DNA from: Rhizobium cauense
GTDB lineage: Bacteria > Pseudomonadota > Alphaproteobacteria > Rhizobiales > Rhizobiaceae
DNA length: 64,000 nt
Direction of reading: 5' to 3'
Assembly (NCBI RefSeq): GCF_019511525.1
Contig: NZ_JAEUAT010000006.1
Coordinates: forward strand, 124,001-188,000
A program made the position numbers and the translations under genes. The notes beneath the pieces were generated by a model that did not search any database, was not told where the DNA came from, and was given only the letters and a program-made list of their open reading frames with translations. Positions within the stretch are counted from its first letter, which is position 1. Each line of letters opens with the position of its first letter. Below are positions 44,934-53,560 of the stretch, in pieces.

Positions 44934-45530
44934 ATGGATACCGCGCCATCGACCTCGGACAAGATATTGGACATCGCGCAGTCTCTCGTTGTGAGGGGCG
45001 GCTACAATGGCTTCAGCTACGCTGATATCTCGGATGCCATTGGAATCCGCAAGGCGAGCATCCATCATCACTTTGCGACCAAGAACGAGCTGGTCGCGGT
45101 TCTCGTCGATCGATACACGCGGCACGCATCGGAAGGCCTCAAGGCCTTGGACGATAGGTTTCCAAACCCCCTCGACCGCCTGAAAGCTTATCTGAACTAC
45201 TGGCAGGGATGCATCAAGGACGCATCGGCGCCGATCTGCGTCTGTGCTATGCTCGCCGGCGAGATGGCAATGTTGCCAGACGACATATCATCCAAGGTGC
45301 AAGCACACTTCGCGAGGCTAGCACAATGGCTGACTGCCGTCTTGAAGGCAGGTGTGGAACAAGGTTTGTTCCTGCTACCTAGAAAGCCCGGTGATGAGGC
45401 ACAATTGTTCATGGCAGCGGTTCACGGCGCGATGCTGTCAGCGCGGGCTATGGACGATCCTAAGCTGTTTCGCGTTATCACAAAGCCACTCCTTGACCGT
45501 TTGACCGCTGACAGCGGTCGGGTTTTCTGA
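44934..45530 (+). CDS. TetR-family transcriptional regulator
   Basis: 198 aa. The N-terminal helix-turn-helix is clear (ILDIAQSLVVRGGYNGFSYA, then DISDAIGIRKASIHHHFATK), followed by a ligand-binding C-terminal domain (FPNPLDRLKAYLNYWQGCIK). The cysteines in APICVCAMLAGEMA recall the YcdC/AcuR-type subgroup that senses small electrophiles, but that is inference. It is divergent from the membrane-protein gene, with two related palindromes between them. Confidence 0.92.
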   Translation: MDTAPSTSDKILDIAQSLVVRGGYNGFSYADISDAIGIRKASIHHHFATKNELVAVLVDRYTRHASEGLKALDDRFPNPLDRLKAYLNYWQGCIKDASAPICVCAMLAGEMAMLPDDISSKVQAHFARLAQWLTAVLKAGVEQGLFLLPRKPGDEAQLFMAAVHGAMLSARAMDDPKLFRVITKPLLDRLTADSGRVF

Positions 45531-45697
45531 CGGACTCGATGCTAAACCTAGTGTAGGCGGGTTTGAGGCGATCAAGCTCGCTCCCGCGCCTCCCCGGGGC
45601 GTTCAAAGCTACTTCGATGTCCCTGTTTAAGGTATTGTCCAGTCTCTGACCGGTGCACCGTTCCACTGGCTATGACGCGAAGACAGCGATACCACCA

Positions 45698-46063
45698 TCA
45701 ATAAGGTCCTACACACTGGCGACGAGGTCCGTAGTAGGGCTGGTAAGTATTGTCGAAAGCCCTGTAGGTACGATAGCGCCCATAGCACCAACTCACGTGG
45801 CTGCCACCTTCATAGGCTAGCGAAGGTGTATATTGGCGGTACCTGGTGCCGTAATATGGAGCACGGTACGGACCATATTGTGGTTGCGTCAAAACACCTC
45901 CGACGATGTCAGGGTAGACGCCGCCCCCTCCGTGACGCCACTGCACTGGTTCCATATACGGCGGCAGTTTAATCCCCGGGCTAATAGCCGGGAACGCTTG
46001 AGCTGGCGCAATGTTAAAGCCGCTTATGATGAAGCCAAACGCTACCAAGACTAGCCTAGCCAT
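45698..46063 (-). CDS. BA14K-family secreted protein
   Basis: 121 aa. The signal peptide is at residues 1-23 (hydrophobic core, ending APAQA before FPAIS). The C terminus carries the BA14K signature [15 protein letters not shown], then [16 protein letters not shown], with two cysteines likely forming a disulfide. Brucella BA14K is an immunoreactive protein with lectin-like activity; rhizobia carry many relatives that may affect the cell envelope. The middle is rich in Tyr, Gly and Pro. Confidence 0.85.
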   Translation of the reverse strand: MARLVLVAFGFIISGFNIAPAQAFPAISPGIKLPPYMEPVQWRHGGGGVYPDIVGGVLTQPQYGPYRAPYYGTRYRQYTPSLAYEGGSHVSWCYGRYRTYRAFDNTYQPYYGPRRQCVGPY

Positions 46064-46445
46064 GCCTATCTCCTAAACGCCGGTTGAAAGATGCCCTACC
46101 CTCCCCGAGACCAACATCGGGGGCAGCATGACGATAACCGTTCCGCGAGGTCTCAACAATTGGTATTGCAAAGTCGGCATCGGAAGCGAATCTGAGCTCC
46201 GATATCAATCGGAACTGGCATATATCGGGACGGCGAGTTTCGGGATCAATCGCCTCGGGTGATGCATCGGGGCAACCCACAGGGCTCCAACCCGTTGACC
46301 CTGCTTTAGTATGAACGCGCCGCCGGTGGACAGGCGCTTCCGTCCAATGTAACGGGGCGACAAACGCCCGTCTGGCACAGCCGGCAGGCACGTCACAGAC
46401 TTCCGTTGTTACTGTTCGTCGCGCGAGCCTTCATCGGCACACTGG
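46064..46445. other. Intergenic region, nothing recognised
   Basis: 382 bp. Two overlapping minus-strand frames of about 60 and 110 codons are open but have no family text. The part next to 46064 must contain the BA14K promoter. Confidence 0.35.
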
Positions 46446-46769
46446 TCACCGCGATTTCGGAATCCAAACTGAAAACGAGGTACTTGCAGCGATGGCCAGG
46501 AGAATTGCCGCAAACTGGTCAAGCCCCACCGCATGGAACCCTTCGACATGCCCCAGGACAAAGCTCGCGCAGGTCAAGACCACACAGGCAAGGCCGACGT
46601 AGGTAACAATGCCTTTGGGGAAAATCCTGGTCGAGAAAATGATGATCGGAATATAGAGAACTGTGATTACCGCGTCGAACGGCCCAAGGGTGCCCAGAAG
46701 AAACACCGCCGAGAGCGAGACCGGCACGGCAGCTAATACGAGGTTCTTGCGTAGTTGTTCGAATTGCAT
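46446..46769 (-). CDS. Small integral membrane protein, resembling a sensor N-terminal domain
   Basis: 107 aa with four hydrophobic spans (LAAVPVSLSAVFLLGTLGPF, AVITVLYIPIIIFSTRIFP, TYVGLACVVLTCASFVLG and FAAILLAIAASTSFSVWI). Such an arrangement, beginning with QLRKNL and a VLYIPII-type segment, is typical of the membrane-sensing part of some histidine kinases, but the frame stops at PKSR with no kinase or HAMP domain. It could be a truncated sensor or a true small membrane protein. The ribosome site GAGAGGCC precedes ATG 46769. Confidence 0.6.
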   Translation of the reverse strand: MQFEQLRKNLVLAAVPVSLSAVFLLGTLGPFDAVITVLYIPIIIFSTRIFPKGIVTYVGLACVVLTCASFVLGHVEGFHAVGLDQFAAILLAIAASTSFSVWIPKSR

Positions 46770-46808
46770 GTGAGGCCTCTCGTCGATTTCAGGGCACAGA
46801 CATCTCGT

Positions 46809-47306
46809 CTAAAGAGCGGGACATAACACGGCAGCACTCGCCTTGACCTGCACTGAGGCCAGCCTGCCGGCTGTCCGCCAGTTTTTGGGCGTCAAGCCAA
46901 AGTGCCTCCGAAAGAGGCGGCAAAGATGCGCCTGGTCGGCCAGCCCGCAATCGAGCGCGATATCGCAAAGGGACAGATCAGTTAGACGAAGCAGTTCCTT
47001 TGCCAGCCGCATGCGGCATTTCAAAACGTACTGATAAGGCGATTGATTGAACGCCGCCTTGAAAACTGCCGCGAAGTGGCTGCTACTCAATCGAGCGATA
47101 CGGGCAAGGTCATCAACGCGAATATCGCTCGCGAGATTTCCATCAATGAACTCCACCACTCTCTTGCGCTGCCATGGGGCCAAGGTCCCGCGGTTTCTTA
47201 ACCGCTCCTCGGGATAGACGGAATTGTCTGGTCGGATACTCTTCTGAGCAAAGAGGACGAGACTCTGAGAGAGACGATTGGAGTCCGGATACCGCATCGA
47301 TAGCAT
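46809..47306 (-). CDS. AraC-family transcriptional regulator, short form
   Basis: 165 aa. The C-terminal AraC DNA-binding domain is intact: first helix-turn-helix (SDIRVDDLARIARLSSSHFA, then AVFKAAFNQSPYQYVLKCRM), second (LCDIALDCGLADQAHLCRLF, then RRHFGLTPKNWR). Only about 50 residues precede it, so there is no full ligand-binding cupin domain, as found in MarA/SoxS-like proteins and in truncated family members. It lies 39 bp upstream of the small membrane protein and both are on the minus strand. Confidence 0.88.
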   Translation of the reverse strand: MLSMRYPDSNRLSQSLVLFAQKSIRPDNSVYPEERLRNRGTLAPWQRKRVVEFIDGNLASDIRVDDLARIARLSSSHFAAVFKAAFNQSPYQYVLKCRMRLAKELLRLTDLSLCDIALDCGLADQAHLCRLFRRHFGLTPKNWRTAGRLASVQVKASAAVLCPAL

Positions 47307-47722
47307 GCCCTGGTTGATCTAAGTCGGCCAAGTTTGCCGAGGCATAACCACGAGATCGATCAAACGAACGTCTTCTTCTTCTGGACCTTGGTATAGGTAA
47401 TCCAAGCCCGGCTCAGCCATTCACCTACCACTTCGTTGATGGATCCTTCACCCGATTGCTGAACGAAGCTATGAACCCGGTTAGCATCCTGGTGGGCTGG
47501 ATACGCAACGGGCTCTGCTATGCTGCCTACAGCATCCGTTTTGGCGCACGGTTGTGTTCCGGCAAGCAACAGATGATGCGTGAAGATCGAGCTTTGGGCT
47601 CTAGTACAATCGGACCCGCGCATCGGTGCATCCGGACTGCGCAATCACTGTGGCGATTATGGGTATTGCCAAGGAATGCGGCGCACTTAAGCGCACCGCA
47701 TTTCTTCCACTGCCACTAGCTA
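47307..47722. other. Intergenic region, nothing recognised
   Basis: 416 bp. A minus-strand frame (47360-47644, 94 codons) is open and partly protein-like near its end (YTKVQKKKTF) but no family is recognised, and a plus-strand frame overlaps it. The end near 47307 must hold the AraC gene promoter. Confidence 0.35.
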
Positions 47723-48706
47723 TCAACCCTTGATGAAGGCTAGCAGATCGGGATTGATGACGTCTGGATGAACGGTGAGCATCCCATGGGGATAGCCATC
47801 GTATATTTTCAGAACGCTACCCTTGATCAGCTCATGCTGGAGTAGACTGGCGTCCTTGTAGGGTACGACCTGATCGTCGCTGCCCTGCGTGACGAGTGCG
47901 GGTACGCGGATTGCCTTGAGATCCTCTGTCTGGTCGGTCTCAGAAAAAGCCTTTATGCCCTCGTATTGGGCCTGCGCACTTCCCATCATACCTTGCCGCC
48001 ACCAGTTGTTGATGACGCCCTGTGAAACCTGCGCGCCAGAGCGGTTGAAGCCATAGAACGGGCCTGCCGCCACGTCGAGATAGAATTGCGCACGATTAGC
48101 GGCAAGAGCTTCACGAAATCCATTGAACACGTCGATCGGCGTTCCCTCCGGATTGCTAGGCGTCTTAAGCATGAGAGGTGGAACGGCGCTTACCAGGATC
48201 GCCTTTGCCACCCGCCCTTGCGGCTGTCCATGCTTTGCCACATAACGGGCAACTTCGCCGCCCCCCGTCGAGTGACCAATGTGGATCGCATTCTTGAGGT
48301 CCAGATGCTCAACTACAGCCGAGGCATCTGAAGCATAGTGATCCATATCGTTGCCATAAACGACCTGCGTCGAGCGACCGTGACCACGGCGGTCGTGAGC
48401 AACGACGCGATAACCCTTGCTAAGGAAGTACAGCATTTGGTTATCCCAATCATCCGCCGAAAGCGGCCAGCCGTGATGGAAGTGGATAGGTTGGGCGTCC
48501 TTTGGGCCCCAATCCTTGTAGAAGATTTCGACGCCATCTTTGGTTCTGACGAATTCACCGCCTAAGAAGGGGGCCTCAGAAGGTTTGCTGTGCTGACGCG
48601 TCTTTTCGCCAGCTAAGGCAGGAGCCGCTACCGCGGCGATCGAAGCAGTGGCCCCAGCAAATAGCGCTTGGCGGCGAGAAAGAGGCAGTTCGGTTTCGGT
48701 ATGCAT
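47723..48706 (-). CDS. Tat-exported alpha/beta hydrolase, chloroperoxidase-like
   Basis: 327 aa. The N terminus has a twin-arginine-like signal (LSRRQALFAGATASIAAVAA ending PALAG), so export in folded form is likely. The mature part is an alpha/beta hydrolase close to non-haem chloroperoxidase/arylesterase enzymes: oxyanion region FHHGWPLSADDWDNQM, nucleophile elbow GHSTGGGEVARYV, acid in VTQGSDDQVVPY and histidine in YPHGMLTVHPDV. The family forms peracids or hydrolyses esters. Its physiological substrate is unknown. It is monocistronic. Confidence 0.9.
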   Translation of the reverse strand: MHTETELPLSRRQALFAGATASIAAVAAPALAGEKTRQHSKPSEAPFLGGEFVRTKDGVEIFYKDWGPKDAQPIHFHHGWPLSADDWDNQMLYFLSKGYRVVAHDRRGHGRSTQVVYGNDMDHYASDASAVVEHLDLKNAIHIGHSTGGGEVARYVAKHGQPQGRVAKAILVSAVPPLMLKTPSNPEGTPIDVFNGFREALAANRAQFYLDVAAGPFYGFNRSGAQVSQGVINNWWRQGMMGSAQAQYEGIKAFSETDQTEDLKAIRVPALVTQGSDDQVVPYKDASLLQHELIKGSVLKIYDGYPHGMLTVHPDVINPDLLAFIKG

Positions 48707-49087
48707 CCATATAACTCCATTTCCAAGTTTGGAGCTGTTACGATATGGTCGTTGCCGAAACCGGTATTGTTCATTTCTTGGATTTACGAGCGAGACAAGT
48801 CGCTTCGACAGGCAGGAGTGCCAACCTCAAAGACATCCACGCTCAGTTTCATTCCGATCGGCCAGGATATCGAGCGCCGCCCTTGGGGGGTATATTGGCT
48901 GGGGATTGATAGGGTTTGTCGCACCACGTCCAACGAACCCAAAACTGACCTACCGACAAGTCATCGTTGGGCCGAGGCAAATTGCCATCCTTGTCGAAAA
49001 CGCTGACTGCAGCTCAGTGCGCCTCGAATGGCGCTTCGCCAAAGAGCTATAAACACCAACTCAAATGTCGCTCGTTGTACCGGAAAA
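48707..49087. other. Intergenic region, nothing recognised
   Basis: 381 bp between the hydrolase start and the GntR-family gene end. Plus-strand frames are open but not family-like. It must contain the hydrolase promoter; no clear operator dyad was seen. Confidence 0.35.
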
Positions 49088-49864
49088 TCAGATCCGAGAG
49101 GTCGACCTTCGAGCCGCGTTGGAATATTTCGCTTGCTGGCCTGCCAAACGCTTGCGGTAGCGTTCCTGTGCCGACTGCAGGTGTGCGCGCATCGCCTCTC
49201 GCGCCGCCAACGGATCCCCCGCCGAAATGGCCTGTAGAATCTTTAGATGCTCGCTCTGCAAGCCACGGAGGTACTCATCGGACAGCACTTCCACCGAATA
49301 CCAGGGCGAATTTGTGTCACATGGGATGGTGCGGTCCCCGAGCGCGTCGAGAATCTCAACGTAGAACGGATTGTTGGTGGCTGCTGCGATTTCCCGATGA
49401 AACTGGAAATCGGCCTTCCCCGTTGGTTCACCAAGCTCCAGAAGACGCTCAAACTCGAAGAACGCCTCCTGGATCCGCGCCTCCTGGGCCACGTTCCTAC
49501 GCTGCGCGGCCAGACCTGCGCTTTCGATTTCAATCCCTGTGCGCACCTCGAGCATGTTGATGGCTTGGCTGATCTTGTTGCCAATGTCTGCGCTGATGGC
49601 GCTGATCTTGCCGGTAGGGTGATCGAGCACAAAGACCCCAGCGCCATGACGCGATTCGACGAGCCCGTCAGCGGCCAGCGCGGCAATCGCCTCGCGAACG
49701 ACGGTACGGCTGACACCGAACATCTCCGTCATTCGGCTTTCAGTCGGCAGCTTTTCGCCGACGGTGAAGTCGCCGGAAATGATCTGGCTTCGCAGCGTAT
49801 GGACGACGTTCTCGGAGAGCTTTGGCCGCCTCTCCACCCTCACATCTGTCCGAACAGCGCTCAT
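49088..49864 (-). CDS. GntR-family regulator, FadR/UxuR subgroup
   Basis: 258 aa. The N-terminal winged helix (VVHTLRSQIISGDFTVGEKL, then PTESRMTEMFGVSRTVVREA) is followed by an FCD effector domain (EVRTGIEIESAGLAAQRRNV, then FQFHREIAAATNNPFYVEIL). The start ATG at 49864 is chosen over the longer frame to 50059, which overlaps the transporter gene and is not family-like. It is the last gene after the TRAP transporter on the minus strand; with uxuA divergent from the transporter, it probably represses the hexuronate locus. A likely operator lies at 53236-53270. Confidence 0.9.
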   Translation of the reverse strand: MSAVRTDVRVERRPKLSENVVHTLRSQIISGDFTVGEKLPTESRMTEMFGVSRTVVREAIAALAADGLVESRHGAGVFVLDHPTGKISAISADIGNKISQAINMLEVRTGIEIESAGLAAQRRNVAQEARIQEAFFEFERLLELGEPTGKADFQFHREIAAATNNPFYVEILDALGDRTIPCDTNSPWYSVEVLSDEYLRGLQSEHLKILQAISAGDPLAAREAMRAHLQSAQERYRKRLAGQQAKYSNAARRSTSRI

Positions 49865-49874
49865 CTTGGTCGAC

Positions 49875-51155
49875 CTATCTAAATACCGAAGGGAGCCAGA
49901 GCGACAGCGCCGGAATGTAGGTGACGAGCAAGAGGACGACCACACCGGCCCCATAGAAGGGCCAAATGGAACGCATCGCCTCCCAAACGGTGATTTTGCC
50001 GACAGCACAGGCCACAAACTGGACGCCACCGACCGGCGGAGTGTTGAGGCCAATACCATAGTTGAGGATCATGATCACTCCAAAATGAACCGGATCAATA
50101 CCATACGCCTGTACGATTGGCAGGAAGATCGGTGTGGTGATGATGATCGTCGGCCCCATATCCATAAATGTGCCGAGCAAGAGCATAATCACGTTCAGCA
50201 AGAGCAGGATAATGATCGGATTGTCCGAAATGGTCTGCATCCATGCAACCAGCGTAGCCGGCACGCGCAGGAACGCCATCAGCCACGAGAATGCTGCGGC
50301 CGTTCCAATGATCAACAGTACCATAGCGGTTGTGCGTACCGCACCCATCGTGGCATGGACGAAATCAGCCCAGGACATCTGGCGATAGACGAGAACGGTG
50401 ACCAGCAATGCGTAGACAACGGCGATACAAGAGCTCTCCGTCGCTGTGAAAACGCCGGAGCGAACGCCGCCGAAGATAATCGCGATGAGCAGAAGGCCGG
50501 GAATGGCGATTGCAAACAGTTGTCCAACCATCGCAAAGCCCGGGAACCGCTCCGTGGGGTAGCCGCGTTTGCGCGCCACCAGGTAGGCGGTAACCATTAA
50601 GGCCCCAGCCAGCAGCAGGCCGGGAACGACGCCTGCGGTAAACAGGTCGGCTATCGAGATCTTTCCGCCCGCAGAAATCGAGTAGATGATCATATTGTGC
50701 GACGGCGGAAGCAGCAGCGCAATAAGGGCGGCCATCGACGTGACGTTAACGGCATAGTCTGCTCCGTAGCCACGAGCTTTCATCTGCGGGATCATCAACC
50801 CACCCACGGCAGCAGCCTCCGCCACTGCGGAGCCTGAAATTCCGCCGAAAAGTGTCGCGGTCACGATGTTGACCTGACCAAGTCCACCGCGCACATGACC
50901 GACGAGCGAAGCAGCAAATGCGACGATTCTTTGGGCGATGCCGCCCCGCACCATAAGGTCTCCCGAATAAATGAAAAACGGAATGGCCAATAGCGAGAAG
51001 ACGCTCATTCCCGAGTTGAGCCGCTGAAACACAACCATCGGCGGCAGACCCATATAGAGCACGGTCGCAAAACTGGCGACGCCGAGACAGAAGGCAATCG
51101 GAGTACCAATCAACATCAGCAGGGTAAAGGCAGCGAAGAGTATCCAAAGTTCCAT
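49875..51155 (-). CDS. TRAP transporter large permease, DctM family
   Basis: 426 aa integral membrane protein with about twelve hydrophobic spans. Family features are LIGTPIAFCLGVASFATVLY at the N terminus, LLAIPFFIYSGDLMVRGGIA, FGGISGSAVAEAAAVGGLMI and the C-terminal GLNTPPVGGVQFVACAVGKI. It uses the sodium gradient to import an organic acid handed over by the DctP protein. It is separated by 3 bp from the small permease gene, so the two are co-translated. Confidence 0.94.
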   Translation of the reverse strand: MELWILFAAFTLLMLIGTPIAFCLGVASFATVLYMGLPPMVVFQRLNSGMSVFSLLAIPFFIYSGDLMVRGGIAQRIVAFAASLVGHVRGGLGQVNIVTATLFGGISGSAVAEAAAVGGLMIPQMKARGYGADYAVNVTSMAALIALLLPPSHNMIIYSISAGGKISIADLFTAGVVPGLLLAGALMVTAYLVARKRGYPTERFPGFAMVGQLFAIAIPGLLLIAIIFGGVRSGVFTATESSCIAVVYALLVTVLVYRQMSWADFVHATMGAVRTTAMVLLIIGTAAAFSWLMAFLRVPATLVAWMQTISDNPIIILLLLNVIMLLLGTFMDMGPTIIITTPIFLPIVQAYGIDPVHFGVIMILNYGIGLNTPPVGGVQFVACAVGKITVWEAMRSIWPFYGAGVVVLLLVTYIPALSLWLPSVFR

Positions 51156-51158
51156 TGC

Positions 51159-51746
51159 TCAACCCTTTGCTGCGCCAGTCTTGGCGCCTTCACTCATTTC
51201 GGCATTTCCGAGTTCGATCGCGATTTCGGCCGGGGCGAGTTCATCGAGTTCCATATCGATTGGCGCACCCGAAAGGCGCAGCACGATCCGCTCAAGTGAG
51301 AAAAGAATGACCAGTATTCCGCCAGCGACGATCGGCATGTAGTCCCAACCGCCAGAAATGCCGAGCGATGGCAGGACTGTATTCCACGTCAGGCTGACGA
51401 GACTGCCTCCATAGACAACCATGCCCAGCCCAAAGGCAAAGATGACGCAATCGGAGATCATGCGAAGCCACTTTTTCGCTGAGGGCGGCAGCACATAGAG
51501 CAAGACATCGAAACCCATGTGATTGTTTTCGCGCACGCCAACAGCAGCGCCGAGGAAGATAAACCAGCTCATGATCATGACCGCGCCCGGTTCGGTCCAG
51601 CTGGGAGAATCATTCAATACGTATCGGCAGAAGACCTGCCAGGCGACGATGACGGTCATCAACACGAGACCGATGCCAGCCAACCACAAGGCCGCAGTAT
51701 TGATCCGCGACAGGATCGACAACCCACTTTTCAATTCAACGTGCAT
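51159..51746 (-). CDS. TRAP transporter small permease, DctQ family
   Basis: 195 aa with four hydrophobic spans. The conserved DctQ stretch is visible: ALWLAGIGLVLMTVIVAWQV, FCRYVLNDSPSWTEPGAVMI and MSWFIFLGAAVGVRENNHMG with the Trp-Thr-Glu motif. The C-terminal tail is acidic. ATG 51746 has GGAG eight bases upstream; the open frame runs to 51794 but is less likely. It sits between the binding protein and the large permease. Confidence 0.92.
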   Translation of the reverse strand: MHVELKSGLSILSRINTAALWLAGIGLVLMTVIVAWQVFCRYVLNDSPSWTEPGAVMIMSWFIFLGAAVGVRENNHMGFDVLLYVLPPSAKKWLRMISDCVIFAFGLGMVVYGGSLVSLTWNTVLPSLGISGGWDYMPIVAGGILVILFSLERIVLRLSGAPIDMELDELAPAEIAIELGNAEMSEGAKTGAAKG

Positions 51747-51816
51747 GCCTTGTTCTCCGGGACCATGTGAGCGCCCATGCAAGGACGCCCACATCCATTG
51801 GTCTGCAGTTCAGGAA

Positions 51817-52794
51817 TCACTGTACCGCCTGGACGTCCGCCACCATCTTCTTCAGCACGTCGTCGGTGACGTGCTTGTCGTAGACCGGCTTCATTGCATC
51901 CATGAAGCCCTGCTTCTCGACCTCGTTGACCTCAGAACCGACCTTCGCCACGTTTGCACGCGACTCCTCGGATTTCGCAGCCCAGAGCTCACGCTGCTTT
52001 GCCACGCTGTCCTTGGCGGCCTGCTTGAAGATTGCCTGATCCTCTGGCGTCAGCTTGTCGAAGGCGACCTTGTTCATAACGAACACCTCCGGAAGGATCG
52101 TATGTTGATCGAGCGAGTAGAATTTGGCGACTTCGGCGTGCTTGGCCGTATCGTAGCTCGGGAAATTGTTTTCCGCGCCGTCGATGACGCCGGTCTCTAT
52201 CGATGAATAGACCTCACCGTAAGGCATTGGCGTGGCGTTGGCGCCGAGTGCCGCGACCATGTCGACGAAGATGTCAGACTGGATAACGCGGAACTTCATG
52301 CCTTTCATGTCCGCCACGGACTTGATCGCCTTCTGCTTGTTGTAGAACGAGCGGCTACCGGCGTCGTAAAAGGCCAGCGCCACCAGACCAGCTGGTTCAA
52401 ATGCGGCCTTGATCTGGTCTCCGATCGGTCCGTCCATGACCTTGTGCATATGCTCCTCTGAACGGAAGATATATGGCAGTGCAGGCACGATTGTTTCCTT
52501 CACAGTGCCATTGAATGGCGCCATGGAAACCCGGTTCAATTCGATCACGCCGGATCGAACCTGCTCGATCGTGTCCTTCTCTTCGCCGAGTTGAGCGGAG
52601 TGATACACTTCGACGGCATAGCGGCCTCCCGTCCGCTCCTTTACCAGCTCACCGAAATACTTCACGCCCTCCACTGTCGGATAACCATCGGGATGCGTAT
52701 CCGATGACTTCAAAACGGTCTGCGCATTCGCCACGCCAAGCGTCAGCAGCGACACTACGACAACACTGCCAAAGAGCTTTGAAACATTCCTCAT
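51817..52794 (-). CDS. TRAP transporter substrate-binding protein, DctP family
   Basis: 325 aa periplasmic binding protein. The signal peptide is at residues 1-21 (ends GVANA before QTVLK). Features of the DctP family are SSDTHPDGYPTVEGVKYFGE, YHSAQLGEEKDTIEQVRSGV, FDAGSRSFYNKQ-like YDAGSRSFYNKQKAIKSVAD and GVIDGAENNFPSYDTAKHAE. The start ATG at 52794 has GGGAGGAA upstream. Given uxuA and the FadR-type regulator, the ligand is probably a hexuronate or related sugar acid, as in several DctP proteins. Confidence 0.92.
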   Translation of the reverse strand: MRNVSKLFGSVVVVSLLTLGVANAQTVLKSSDTHPDGYPTVEGVKYFGELVKERTGGRYAVEVYHSAQLGEEKDTIEQVRSGVIELNRVSMAPFNGTVKETIVPALPYIFRSEEHMHKVMDGPIGDQIKAAFEPAGLVALAFYDAGSRSFYNKQKAIKSVADMKGMKFRVIQSDIFVDMVAALGANATPMPYGEVYSSIETGVIDGAENNFPSYDTAKHAEVAKFYSLDQHTILPEVFVMNKVAFDKLTPEDQAIFKQAAKDSVAKQRELWAAKSEESRANVAKVGSEVNEVEKQGFMDAMKPVYDKHVTDDVLKKMVADVQAVQ

Positions 52795-53335
52795 TTGCTT
52801 CCTCCCAGTTGTGGGCTCCTCGCCCCTCTTGCCTAAAATCGACGAGCCTCCTCCGCGAGCGTGTAGGCCGGTTCGCATGCAAGCTCGTAAACCTCGCCCT
52901 CAGTCAGCGAGTCTTCGGCGACAACGCTGGCGAAACGCGCGCAGCCGATGCGGCGCCCCATGTTCTGATGTGGGCGCCCAAGGCAAAGGCAGCGATCCAA
53001 ACTGATTGCAGTGAAGCCTCCAACCTGACTGATCTCGCGCGTTCGATCGGCTCAACGGATACGAGCGGAGATCGGCACGATGGCTGAGCAGTGCTACCGT
53101 CGCTTCATCAAGAGCGCGCGCAACCAAGCGCTTGTCCGTATCGGACGACAACGAGTCATCGAAGAAGATAAGTGCAGTCATCTCCAGTCGCTCCCCCAAA
53201 CGACATCAATATCGCTAGAAGTGAAATCAGATTATGTCAACATACAAAAATTCCAATGTTGTATGATGACTATATTGCTGCCCATCGACGCTTGGTGTAG
53301 CCATTAATCACCAGCCAAGGAGGAGTGGCAGGATC
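52795..53335. other. Regulatory region between TRAP and uxuA loci
   Basis: 541 bp. A minus-strand frame (52900-53199) starts with protein-like text (MTALIFFDDSLSSDTDKRLV, then ARALDEATVALLSHRA) but decays into arginine-rich sequence and is unrecognised; it may be a gene relic. The right half is AT-rich and contains the operator dyad listed separately. AAGGAGGAG at 53318-53326 precedes the ORF at 53336. Confidence 0.45.
53236..53270. promoter_or_regulatory. Long inverted repeat, probable FadR/UxuR-type operator
   Basis: GTCAACATACAA (53236-53247) and TTGTATGATGAC (53259-53270) form arms matching at 11 of 12 positions around an 11-bp spacer. The inner TTGTAT/ATACAA halves are typical of FadR-subfamily GntR operators. 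It lies between the TRAP operon and uxuA, so the GntR protein at 49088 is the obvious candidate binder. Confidence 0.7.
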
Positions 53336-53560
53336 ATGACTGTTGAAAAGCAGCTCCCACCAGCGCCGCACGAGACCGGTGTCGCCGCCCGATTGCCATG
53401 TTGTGGTCCGGTCAGGAGAAGGTTGCTTTCAGGCGGTTTTGCTCGGGCGCCTGCTTGGTGCGCCAGCTCTGGAGCTGCGCCCCGCAGCCGATCATCTGTC
53501 AACCATTCCAACCAAGAGCCCACACGCCGGCTGTTGACCCAAGAAAGAAAAAGCCCATGA
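53336..53560 (+). CDS. Small ORF overlapping the uxuA start
   Basis: 74 codons from ATG 53336, preceded by AGGATC and, further back, AAGGAGGAG. Its stop overlaps the uxuA start by 4 bp (ATGA), as expected for translational coupling. The product ([20 protein letters not shown], then arginine- and serine-rich) matches nothing I know. It may be a leader ORF, a decayed gene, or a chance frame. Confidence 0.35.
   Translation: MTVEKQLPPAPHETGVAARLPCCGPVRRRLLSGGFARAPAWCASSGAAPRSRSSVNHSNQEPTRRLLTQERKSP

Noticed and set aside
52900..53199. Minus-strand 99-codon ORF as a real gene upstream of dctP
   Set aside because: Only the first 40 residues look protein-like, the rest is arginine-rich and without family match; noted as a possible relic.
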